This document shows, one piece after another, positions 10,433-20,706 of a DNA stretch of 64,000 bases (its first letter is position 1; the number at the start of each line of letters is the position of its first letter). The translations under genes were made by a program, and so were the position numbers. The stretch comes from Hypomyces perniciosus (taxonomy: Eukaryota > Ascomycota > Sordariomycetes > Hypocreales > Hypocreaceae), in NCBI GenBank assembly GCA_008477525.1, contig SPDT01000007.1, forward strand, positions 2,170,001 through 2,234,000, given 5' to 3'. A model generated the notes under the pieces. That model saw only the letters and a list, made by a program, of their open reading frames with translations, did not search any database and was not told the origin of the DNA.

Positions 10433-12245
10433 CTACCCTATCAGGACTTCGCCTACTCCCTCGAAGAAGGCATCCCAGTCCCCGTCTCCTTTGGGATCCT
10501 TTTCAACCAACTTTAGGGTGATCTTACCCTTCGAGGCATGTTTGCATCGCTTGTCGCTTCTGCGCCAGCAGTCCTGGCAAAAGTACGGATCGAAGCATCT
10601 CCTGCAGTACCAAAGCAATGAACCTTTCTTGATTTTTGCTTTACACCCATCACACTTTATCCCGAAGCCCGAGCTTCCATTTTTGTCTTTGATTGGAAGT
10701 TTCTTGCTCTGTTCAAGCTTCGCCCGGGGTACATTGTGCTCACACTCCTTGCCGGATTCATGGCACTTCTCGCAATAGCTCGACGTCCCAGCTTTGCAAG
10801 ATTCACAATGGTAGAGGATATCCTCTGGGACAAAACCAACGTCACACCCTGAGCATATCATGGCTGTTGAGAGCTCCAACGTCTTGGTATCCGGGACAAC
10901 GTGGGCCTGCCATGGCTGAACAGATGCCGCATGGTAAAGTGGTGGCGCTGGGTTATACGGCTGTACAACTGGGTTCTGTGGTGGTGTTGGATGATATTGA
11001 GGCGGAGGGGGGAAATAATGCGGAGAGTATGCTTTTAAAAACTCCTCCTCGCCATTATATGAAGGTCTGCTGTTGGGATTGTCAAGTTGCAGACAGTTCC
11101 CTCCGGTTTGAAGCTCGATCAGCCGCATTGCCTGAAAAAACTCCTCCCTGTTGAATCTTCCGTCCTGATTCAAATCTGCCTGCTCCCAAATTCTGGAAAG
11201 ATCGGCTTGTCCAAGCCCACTTTGTGTGAAAATGACAGCAGCTTCAATTCCGGTCAGATAGGCCTTGCCGCCACTGTTACTGTTGAATAGTCCGTCATAA
11301 AGGGCTCGCGACTCGGGCGACATCTGGGACATGGCGGGACAGGAGGCCACTGTTGCGCCTGCGGCTGTTTGGAGGGGAGGTGGACGAGGCCATTGGTTGG
11401 AGAGGACGCTTTCAACCAACCCACGCAGCAATTGATTTGGTGGGAGCAGATGTAGGTATCTTGGTGTATCAAACTCGGATTCCGCTTCGATGACATGATA
11501 GTGGCTGTTCCACGGACAGAAAGCGGTATTCTTGCCCAAGGAGAAGCTTGCCGACGACACGTCACTGTGTGTGAGGTTTCGGATGCTGGCATTGACAGGT
11601 TCAGAAAAACTATCGGACAGCAGGCCATGATTTGTACTGATGATGACGCCTCCGTCTGCACCGAAGAAGACGCGGCGGACAGGCGAATGCGGCTGGCGTG
11701 CCGTTACATCGGTGTTGATGTGATTCCGTCCCAGACTGTGGAAAGCAGGGGGGAAGTTTCGTAGTGAAGAAAGCTGGACGCTCCCGTCGGTGAAGCGGAT
11801 AAAGAGACCACCGTGGGGGGATATGGCGACGTGCTCAACCAGGTGCTGAGGATAGGCAATGGTGAGGAGATCCTGGCGATTGGACAGGACTTTGAATCAC
11901 AATACCAGATTAGCCTCAACCGGAGATGGGCAACGTTGATGGCATATCAAAAAACTTACGCTCGCCGTGCTTGGTCATGATGGCGTATGATCCATCTAGA
12001 GATGACGAGATCCAAGAGATCATGGTCCCAGCCATGCTCTGGTCTGTGCAGGCGCTGCCTAGCTGATCCCATACTTTCTGGATCGGGGATGGGAGGTTCT
12101 GGCTGTTGCGGTTGTGAGATGAGCGTTCTTGTTCAGGCGACTCTGACCTTGAGAAATCCCAGCGGAATGTTGCTCACGCGAGAGAAAAGTGGTCGTTACC
12201 AATAGCCCATGAATCAGGCGTGGGACCGAAGAAGATGAATACCAT
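10433..12245 (-). CDS. EH-domain and ZZ zinc-finger protein with repetitive N-terminal region
   Basis: Exons read in order are 12245..12200, 12142..11960 and 11889..10433, giving 561 residues in frame. Introns are 57 nt (GTAACG...CAG) and 70 nt (GTAAGT...AAAG). The N-terminal 230 residues hold loosely repeated strand-like units, for example MVFIFFGPTPDSWAI, ISPHGGLFIRFTDGSV and VRRVFFGADGGVII, suggestive of a beta-propeller-like fold. Then comes an EH/EF-hand module with a complete calcium loop (DLNQDGRFNREEF), a Pro/Tyr-rich linker, and two ZZ-type zinc-finger units (CSGCDVGF...CEKC; CDGCKAKI...CQDC). EH domains normally bind NPF peptides in endocytosis, and ZZ fingers bind peptide N-termini or adaptors. 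The function of this combination is unknown to me. Confidence 0.8.
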
Positions 12246-12974
12246 TTCTTCAGAACGATGATATCGACCGTGTAGGGATATTGCTATTATGATGGCGAAT
12301 AGATCGTTTGTCCGTGTATTGGTAAAGAAGTAGAATGAAGAGGACTAAGTCTTATACGTTTCTATCCACGCTACGGAACCGGTCAGCCTTATACTCTCCC
12401 CCAAATCAAGGCTGAGCCATAGTGTTTGTTTCTAAGATCAGCATTGCATTTCGGCTCTTGTTGTCACCCTACATGGAAGCTTACACGGAGCCCCTGGGAA
12501 AGGAGGCCGACCCATGGCTACGACAACCTAATCAAGTATAAAAAATGTAGGATTCTTTTTCTTCATCAGCCATTAGTGCAACCACGAGCTGGTTACCTCA
12601 TTGCTGGTAAAACTACCAATACACTTGCTTGACGTTGCGTAATCGCCACACTTCGCCTCTGGCGATTCGGGTCAGCATTGAGAGAGGCCGAGATGTATGT
12701 AATACCTCCGTTTTGCCTAATGTAGAAAGGACGCAAGAAAGCCGTGACTCATTCGTGCATCGCCATAATAAGCCTCTGCCAAGGCACAAAGCAGGGAGGA
12801 TGATCCACACATCTGTTTCCTCTCTTGGATAAGAGAATGGTGGCGGAGAGTATAAGAATAGCATACAAAAGAACGGCCCAAAGATCTATTGAGTCATGAT
12901 TGAGATTGAACAACTCGACGGGATATTCCGCTTGGCTCTTAATGGTGGGAGTGCTTAACTGAACATACAACACA
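12246..12974. other. intergenic region
   Basis: 5' flank of the EH/ZZ gene and upstream of the tRNA. No supported gene; short frames on both strands look random. Confidence 0.5.
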
Positions 12975-13057
12975 TCCGATATGGTGTAGTGGCTAACATC
13001 GCTCGCTCTCAACATCCGAGTGCCGAGCAGCCCTGGGTTCGATTCCCAGTATCGGAG
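12975..13057 (+). tRNA. tRNA-Glu (anticodon CTC) with an 11-nt intron
   Basis: The acceptor stem is TCCGATA paired with TATCGGA, discriminator G. The D-arm is GTG/CAT and the T-arm is CTGGG-TTCGATT-CCCAG. The anticodon stem GCTCG (13001-13005) pairs with CGAGC (13024-13028). The loop begins CT with anticodon CTC at 13008-13010, which decodes GAG. An 11-nt insert (13012-13022) follows the purine 3' of the anticodon, the canonical nuclear tRNA intron position. Identity also matches the conserved Glu acceptor end TCCGATA. T-runs begin about 12 bases downstream, as for Pol III termination. Confidence 0.92.
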
Positions 13058-13424
13058 CTCAATTTCATTTTTTGCGTTTCAATTCTTTTTTCTTTCTCTT
13101 TTTTAACCATGAGAAGAGAAGAACACGCCGAATCAACGACTCAGCGTCAAGGATTGACTACTCCCAGTAATTAGCAAAGGGCCTTTAGGCCAATCATTTC
13201 TTCTTTCTTTTCAGGCTATCTATCATAGACATGATTTTGTGGAATAAAGAGTCTGGTAGTCTAATGAAACGTGAGGTTTGAAACGGGGTATTGATATCGC
13301 ATTCCGGTTGCTTTTACTATACATTATGTTTCAGTTGTGTCGTTGCCCATTCTTCTTGTAGGGTTGTTTCCCTAAGCTATGCTTGTGGTAGATGTCTTGA
13401 AGCTTTTATAACTTCCACGACACT
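13058..13424. other. intergenic region with Pol III-type T tracts
   Basis: T-rich clusters at 13065-13105 immediately follow the tRNA and could terminate it. The remainder is 3' flank of the transcription-factor gene. No gene seen. Confidence 0.55.
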
Positions 13425-15630
13425 TTAGGCATACTGGTCCCAATCACCCCAATTCAATGGTAGGCGAATATCGAGATTGGCCTCGAGGGCATCCTCCACG
13501 GCGTCCAGGTTAAAATTGGGATCGATGTGGCCAAAGACATCTTGCCCTGATATGGCATCGATGAGGGAGAAATCTACTGCGTTGTCCATGCCAACTGCCA
13601 AATTGATCGTCGTCGTATCGCCAGTCGTAAAGTCCTGCTCCAGCACGGCCGGATTGCCTTGGTTGATGGGTGTAGGTTTAGGTTCGGACTCCGTGAACTG
13701 AGGTGTGACTTCTTTTGTCAATGTTGTTGCTGCTCTCTCCATCTCCTTCAAGACCCTTTCTCCAAGCCCTGCAACGACTCTAGCACTCCAGAAATGGTCT
13801 CCATATTGCCTTAGAAGTTCGCAGTTGCGCTTAAAAGCATTCATAGCTCTTGCCCGAAACATGGGCAAACGGCTATGTCTCATCTTGCGATACTCAACAC
13901 TCAATGCCAGAGAGACTGCGTACGGGATAAACGGAAGGGGGCTAAGGCAATCTCTTGGTACAGCACAAGCAATGCGGTCGGCAGCGAGCGAGCGACGCGC
14001 ATTTGCTGACGGCGGAGGTAATGTTGAAGCCGCCGTGACGGTGCCGGGTCGGGGGAGTCGACACGATAGAATTATAACCGCATGGTAGAATGTTTCAATA
14101 GTAGCTAGCGACGCAATGAGAAGCAGATTCGAAGACGGGACCGGACGGCTTACCAATGTGAGAGGCTGGCACCCTCAGGGCATCAGCGTCAACAATCATA
14201 GCTTCAAGGACAGGCAGATCGATATAAGCAACTCTATCGTGACCAGTTACTTCTGCACTTGGTCCTGGTCTGTAGAGTTCTATAACTTGGTCCAACCATT
14301 GGACGACCATCAAGAGCAATCGAAAGCAGGGTTGGCGTTTCCTTATGCATCCCTCAAGATCTGCACCAATATCTCGCTCGTGGATCAAGCATGGTCGCCC
14401 GTAAACCGCGGCATTGATCCTGTCCAAAGCCCAGACAGCACAGAAAAGATTTTCTAGCTCAGCGTGGTTTGGTGCGTCATAGCGTAATAGATGTAAACCA
14501 AGGGTTTGGATGTGGTGTATGGCCTTGCCTCCAAGTTGAGCAGGTAGGTCAGCTTCCTCGGCACAAGTAGGCTGGGTATAGAGAGATAGCATGGTGAGCG
14601 CCTGGATATGTAGGACCCTATCAGCGATGATGCTTGTTTCCAAAACAGCACGGATCGCCGAGGAAAGAGTTGAAGAGTATTCTTGAGGTGGCAGGGGGTC
14701 AGGACCCCGATTTTGGAGACGAAGACACTGGGTCATGTCTGGATCAGAGCCACCTGCCAAACAGATCAGTTGTCGCAATAAGACGCTGGCAGGGCTATCC
14801 AAGGGTCCATTGAGGGCGGCTACAGGCATAACAGGGAATATGGGGTGGATTTTCTGGAAGAATACGGTCTTTAGCTTGGCAAAGTCCTCCTCCAGTGGCA
14901 AGCAAGACAAGCACTGTTCCTTGACGAAGGGAAGCATGAAGCGATCCATAAGAGGTGGAGGACGTGATGTTATGAACTGAAATGGCTGTCCAGGCGCACC
15001 GGCTGCGGAGAACCATATGCCAACATCCCCTTTCTGCGAAGACTCCCGGGACAAGTTGGAGGCCGTGGCTTCCATGAACATGCCCTCCGGGTTGAGATCG
15101 CCAACAAAGCGGGATGACTGCGGCCTTGCTGTGGCATCCTGGGACTGTTGCCGCGTATCTCCAGCAGCCTGTGAAGGACTTTGGTGGAAGGGGATTGCTG
15201 TAGCATTAACAAGACCAGGACTTGGTCGCATTCTAGTTGTTGTCATAGCATCCTCTCCAGGAACAAGTCTGACCGGAGTTATTGGTACGAGAGTTGGCGC
15301 AGAAGCAACAGGACTTGCTTGTCAACATGGTTTGCCCATATAAATGAACCATCATAGTGGAAACTCACGAAGTGGGAGACGAATCTTGCTGAGACCTATG
15401 GTCCTCCAGTGTCGAGTCTTCCGTCGCATCCTCAGCATGGTTACATTTTCGCTGTGGCGCAGACATGGGTCAGCAAGATACATGCCCGACAAGACGAGAG
15501 CAGATCCAAGCAATACCTTTTTGCGCCGACATGAGGCACAGGCTTGTTGAACTTGTTTGCGCTTCACTGGCAAACCGCCTCGACTGGGATCTGACGCGAC
15601 AAACTTGACTTTTCGAGCAGGCGCAGACAT
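13425..15630 (-). CDS. fungal Zn-cluster transcription factor, RFVGDLNPEG type
   Basis: Exons in order are 15630..15517, 15451..15369, 15313..14154 and 14104..13425, giving 678 residues. Introns are 65, 55 and 49 nt and frame is kept throughout. The N-terminus has a basic leader (VKRKQVQQ) and the cluster ACASCRRKKRKCNH, spliced across intron 1. Then come a low-complexity linker, the family motif SRFVGDLNPEGMFMEAT, and a fungal_trans regulatory region (FFQKIHPIFPVM, LHLLRYDAPNHAELENLFCAVWALDR). The C-terminus is acidic and likely activating. The motif set is shared with cutinase/fatty-acid-type regulators (CTF1/Far group), but target genes cannot be read from sequence. Only three of the usual six zinc-binding Cys are evident. 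The nearby lectin-like pair is divergent from it, but co-regulation is speculation. Confidence 0.85.
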
Positions 15631-16398
15631 GGCGACATTTTCCACGGGATTTTTTCCTTCTTTTTTTGCTTGAATATTCCGTCCTTGTCGCTCATCAAAT
15701 TTCCTTCATGGTGTTTTTAATGGATAACGCGCGTGAGGAATGGAAGAATCAAGGTGAGAGTATCTAAGCATGACCGTTCTCGGTCAGCTGAACGACAACC
15801 CACCTTTGACCTGAAGGTGAAGGCTTCGGTGAGCAGGAAAAGCTTAGTCATCGATACCACATAGCGCGCGCATCAATACTGCTTGGCTCCGTAGACACCA
15901 GAGAAAGAATATCCACGATTATATCGCATATTCTTTGATGGCGGTTCATCAATCAAGAACCAGAAACTTCTGTTCCAGGATGGTGAGGATTGTCGGACCT
16001 ATGGGACCGAGCTGCCGCATTCGTGAGTCAGTGTAATGCCCATTTGCTGCTGCAAAACACCATGAATCACGGTGTGGATTGCTTGATGTTGACATTCACA
16101 ATCGCTTATTGCAATTTGTGAACCGTTGCTCTCGTATCATAAGGCTCAGATTGAGTACGCTGTCAGCCATTGGAAAGATGTACCCGCCACTAGATGTGAT
16201 TGCTGCGCTGCTCCAGGCTCGGATTAGTATTTTCTTCTCTCTACGGCTTTGATTCATCACGGCGTATGATGGTGATGATGGTCGGTGTACCTGATACTCT
16301 GTTTCTGTTCATAATCATATCAGGCCTCCAGTCATCTTCGCAACGCACAGCGAACAACACAAAGGACAGCTGCTGGCCCTTGGGCTCCAGGTCAGAGA
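15631..16398. other. divergent intergenic region
   Basis: 5' flanks of the transcription factor and the first lectin-like membrane gene. No open frame of note and no recognisable repeat. Confidence 0.5.
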
Positions 16399-17983
16399 AT
16401 GGGCCGCTTCCGACTCTTCCCGCTTCCGCAAACTCAGCACTCTCCAGAGACCACGTTGTTTCACAGTCCTTCTGGACAATCTCCAAACCTCCCACAATCC
16501 TATACCCAGGATGATAAATATGACCAACCGGCCTCTTTCTGGATTCACGATGACAGCGATCTACCCACAATGGGATGCTTGACATATCGCAAAAGCCCAG
16601 TGAGGCATTTTGAACGCAGATATATGTTGATGAGTTGTATAGCCATGATACTGCTTACCGTAGGTGCTATTATTGGTGGTGTCCTGGGAAGCATGGCTGT
16701 CAAAAACGCATCTACAGGTGCTGGTATGCCCGGTTCATCTGGGAACGACCCAAGCCACGGTGGTAATGGAGAGGAAGGCGGCAGGACAATTAACATGTCT
16801 GTTCATCCAAAATCCCAGCTTTCCAGCACATCCATCAGCAATCCAATCTTCAGCTTCAAAATTCTTATCTTCCATGACATCAATCTGGAACTTGTCGTGG
16901 TTGAATGGCGCGGCTCGGAAACGGAGACATACATGTTGAAGGATCGCATAAATAACCAGGAGCTACCTCAGCCGCTACCGGGTACTTCATTTTCTCTTGT
17001 CAAGTTTGGCCGGCAAAACGATATTCACCTATTCTACGTTGACCACGGTCATCGTCTCAGCCATCTTGTGCGACTATTCGGGGATCACAATAAGGCCATC
17101 TGGGAGACACGCATGTTTGCCATACGGGAAAGCGGGCACGACGGTCAAGTGATCTCAGATATGCGTCTCTCGGCGGCTGTGCTCACAGGAACAAATAAGA
17201 CAGATGCAGAAGAGCATTTAGGGGTGTTGTATCACACGGGTGGTGATACTTCCTCTGTCAGTCTGGCTACAAGTCCAAATCCTGGCAGTTCTGACAACTG
17301 GTCTTCCCGTACTTTTGACCTGAGCAGCAACGACACATCTGCAAGTCCGGAACTTGATTCCATCACGTTGGCAATGATGCCAGTTAATGCAGGTTTTCTG
17401 GGAGGACAGTCTGATCGAGGTGTCCGGGTGCTCTGGGACCAGTCAAACGACCACCACCGTGCCGCATTTGGTATGATGGACTGTCTAGTCGACGAGCATG
17501 AAAAGGTAAAGCACGTATGCTTGGCGATGGGTGATTGGAAAGGTAAGCAGTCCAGACCCCAAACGCGTCAATAGTGTTATTCACACCGCACTAGAGAAGA
17601 CGGATCGCGAACATCTGTTGTCTGCCCCCAAACCCCTGCAACTCTCAACACTTGCATTACCTTCTGAGTCACAAAGTGACACCACGAGCTTTCTTCTGGC
17701 TGTTATGGATGGCAAGGGAAACTTCATGGAACTGTTCTGGGACGGCTCGAGGTGGTCAGGGTACACTGAATTGCGAGTCATGGGGTCCCAGCAAGCCGAT
17801 GCAAGCTATTCATTCTCAACTGTCTCAATGTTGGATGACGGATGGCTTTTCGCCCTCTCCGAGGGGAGATTGCTAAGTTTCCGAAGACTAGGGAAATGGT
17901 GGGAATCGGGCAAAGCCTCCGAGTCCGGTTGGCTGTTCATGGGTGTTGTTAACACAACTGTGACAGCAATCGCCTCAAATTGA
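16399..17983 (+). CDS. single-pass membrane protein with fucose-lectin-like ectodomain, copy 1
   Basis: Exons 16399..17542 and 17595..17983 (52-nt intron GTAAGC...TAG) encode 510 residues. A cytoplasmic N-terminus is followed by one hydrophobic span (SCIAMILLTVGAIIGGVLG), a Gly/Ser stalk and a roughly 350-residue domain with several Asn-glycosylation sequons. The domain repeats strand motifs such as VVEWRGSETETY, DIHLFYVDHGHRLSHLV and NFMELFWDGSRWSGYTEL. This resembles the six-bladed propeller of AAL-type fungal fucose-binding lectins. The topology would be type II, with the lectin-like part outside. The first ATG (16399) is uncertain; a later ATG at 16570 (MGCLTY) would shorten the tail by 57 residues. 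The next gene is a homolog in the same orientation. Confidence 0.78.
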
Positions 17984-18459
17984 GCTGGAACTCTTCAAAC
18001 GTTTTGTGATCGCCTCTGGTCGCGCATCACGCACAATGGCCCCAAGTAAAGCCTGTATATCAGTCATTTCGCTTGCGCTTTTTGCTAAAAGGAAATGCCC
18101 GAATAGACGCCGAGGTTTGTTGTTGCTGTTGCCCATCAACGTGACGTCGATACCAAGCAGATCGCACATGATTCCAAGCCACCCTCTCCAGCTTGTGGTT
18201 TCCGATGCTGAGCTATCACTCTGGCAGCACATTACCACCTCACCAGCATATCATCACTGTTCCAAACAGCACGACACAAACGCATTCCGGAGACAAAGTG
18301 TGCTATATATTCACCTCCTCGTTTCTTGAGAGTGAATATCGACTGCCACTGGTATTTGTACTACATATATGAGACTTCTCGCTGTTGTCTTCTACACAGA
18401 AGCACTTCTACCGCGTATATAATGTATGCACTCAAGCTATCAGACACACCGAAGATATT
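17984..18459. other. intergenic spacer of the lectin-like tandem
   Basis: Same-strand spacer of about 480 bases. It contains TATATATTCA-like sequence near 18302-18312 but no gene. Confidence 0.5.
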
Positions 18460-20202
18460 ATGTCAAGTATTAATAACCCGCGGCATGCCCACCATAATCA
18501 GGAAGCGGTACGCCCGTCTGAGAGCCGTTCGGGCGGCTCTCTTTCAGCCAACCCTCCACGTTCGGCCAGGCTGCGCAGACGCTCACCAGCAAATGTTGAG
18601 GCAGCCCATGATGATTTCGAAGACGTTCCTCTATCAACAATTCCTCCACGTCAGCCAACATCGACTCCTCCGACCAGGCCTCCTCGGCCCCCAAGACCTC
18701 TTGGTCACAGCCCTCCCAGGCGTCCTCCAGAGAATGTGGTGAGAGCGCGTGACCATTACTACTCGAAAAAGAACAATGGTGATAAGAAACCATGGCTTAA
18801 GAACAAGATAACTATATCTGCTGTCGTTACGTCAATTATTGTCGGATTGGCCGTCACCGTAATTGTCGTAGTGCAAAAATCAGGGAAAGCTGGACCAAGT
18901 GTTTCTGAGTCCTCAAGCATCACTTCGACACAATCAATCGAAATAACGACAAGAATCGACGCTTCAACCGAAACATCAATAGACCATACAGCAGAAGCCC
19001 CGGGCTCGTTTCTGGATATTTCTCGCAGCGGTTCGCCATCAATGACAACCATGACAACATCCTCTTCTATTCCAACAACAAAGCCGTCTTCACTTTCACA
19101 GCTATCCCATCTAGCTTCTGTTTTTGTCGATAAAGGAAGCAAGGAAAAGTGGCGACTCCTTGTCTGGCAAGATGAGGCCGGCGACCTTGTCTATTCGAAT
19201 TGGTCATCTGGACCTAAACCTCGACGTCGCATCCGAGATCAGCTCAAGGATGCAGCGAAGCCAAAGGAGGGAACCCCATTGGCAGCCACTGCAGATGATT
19301 TGGGTTTTGTTCATTTATTCTACCTCAGCACAAGTGACACAATATCACATATATACAAAGATTGGAAGGGTAAGTGGAAGATTGGCAGCTTGGCGACCGA
19401 TCGAAAGCCCATAAATACCCACAAGAAGACAATGCTTTCTGCGGCGTGGCACGAGGGTGAAAAAGACACCAATGTCGTGGTACTTTCATACCAGAATCCA
19501 AAGGGCACTTTACAGCTAGCCATGTCCGAAAACCCTAAGAAGGATGACAGGTGGCATGTTGTGGATTTCGACTCCTTTACCGGGCGTCGCTTGATCGGAA
19601 ATTGGGAGAGTCTTGGTCATTCACTTGCTGGCGATTGGCAGAGTCTACGGGAAGACCCTGATGGATCTTTTCGGGGGCTTCTAATGGCCGTTGAGGGAGA
19701 TAAAGAGGCCGCTCCGTGGGAATGTTCAGTTGACTTTCACTCCTCCAAACGTGAAAAACGGGTCGAGTGCCATTGGCTGGATGGGACATTTTCAGGTATG
19801 ACACACTCCTCTTCTAGCCTTTGGAGTAGTGCTGGGAACTAACTCGTGAGCTCTCCAGACAAAAATGGCAAGATAATTTCTCTTCCCTCCAGAGCGAGCC
19901 AATTCGCATGGGTTCGCACAGGCCACGGCGAAGATAATGGTCCGGCATCAACTTTGCCGTACGAGTTCAGTTTCTTGTATCTTGGACCAGGAGGCAGTAT
20001 TGAAGAAAACCGCGTGGCAGTCGGCCTCCCCAGGATCCCTGGCACAGGATTCGATACGGACATGACTTTTGATGCTATCTCAACAGCGAGTGACGGAGTT
20101 CTGTATGCGAGATCTGGGAATAATCTGGTCGTGTTTAACTTGGATGCAGACGGTTGGCGATGGAAGATGAGTGGCGTTTTCAACACGACAGTATCTGAAT
20201 AG
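18460..20202 (+). CDS. single-pass membrane protein with fucose-lectin-like ectodomain, copy 2
   Basis: Exons 18460..19795 and 19859..20202 encode 559 residues. The Pro/Arg-rich cytoplasmic tail (RPPRPPRPLGHSPPRRPP) is longer than in copy 1. It is followed by one membrane span (ISAVVTSIIVGLAVTVIVVVQ), a Ser/Thr stalk and a propeller-like domain: WRLLVWQDEAGDLVYSNWSS, FVHLFYLSTSDTISHIYKDW and a terminal GWRWKMSGVFNTTVSE that mirrors copy 1's GWLFMGVVNTTVTAIAS. Its one intron, phase 1, interrupts the domain at the same place as in copy 1. The two genes are therefore an old tandem duplication. The family resembles fungal fucose-specific lectins (PF07938-like); sugar specificity is not predictable. 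The ATG chosen is the first in frame. Confidence 0.8.
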
Positions 20203-20706
20203 CAACTATCTAGTTACTATTACTAGGTCTAGCCAACTAGCACACTCTTAGTCACCTAACAGACCGTCTCTTCGCGTTTTCTCACTGTCAGTCCCACCGC
20301 CACGGTTTGAAACACGCTCGCGGGGCGTAAAACGGTTGGCCAGGAGACTCCGGAAAGAGTGGGGCCGGACGCCGATTCACTCGGGCACTACACCACAAAA
20401 GGAAAAATGTAAACAAAGGGCTTCTAGGCTCCCGCATCCTCCCTATCAGTCTCTCAGATCAGATGCAGCGTCGCCACGTCGGCGCGAACACGGTCGCATA
20501 TGCGGTTGCTGACGCGGTGGTACGAAGTAGTAGTCTGTGTGTGTATTTACTCCCTATTCGTCCTTCAATAAATACTACTTCCGTTGCTTGTGGATGCAGT
20601 GGAGGGTATTTTTACCTCTTCACCTGCAGGGCTTCATATATATCCGGCTGTGGTGGTGTGTTTTTGCGGAGAACAAGGCCTGAAATTAAGCCCAAGCCAA
20701 GTTGAC
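20203..20706. other. intergenic region
   Basis: Promoter side of the coiled-coil gene. It contains one TACGAAGTA nonamer. The following gene's frame is open upstream to 20584 without an ATG that would give a conserved start. Confidence 0.5.
20521..20529. repeat. TACGAAGTA nonamer
   Basis: Intergenic copy about 180 bases upstream of the coiled-coil gene's ATG. Confidence 0.55.

Noticed and set aside
11704..11760. Apparent frameshift in the EH/ZZ gene
   Set aside because: It came from miscounting a run of six C on the coding strand. With six the third exon reads straight through in one frame and the whole model is a multiple of three.
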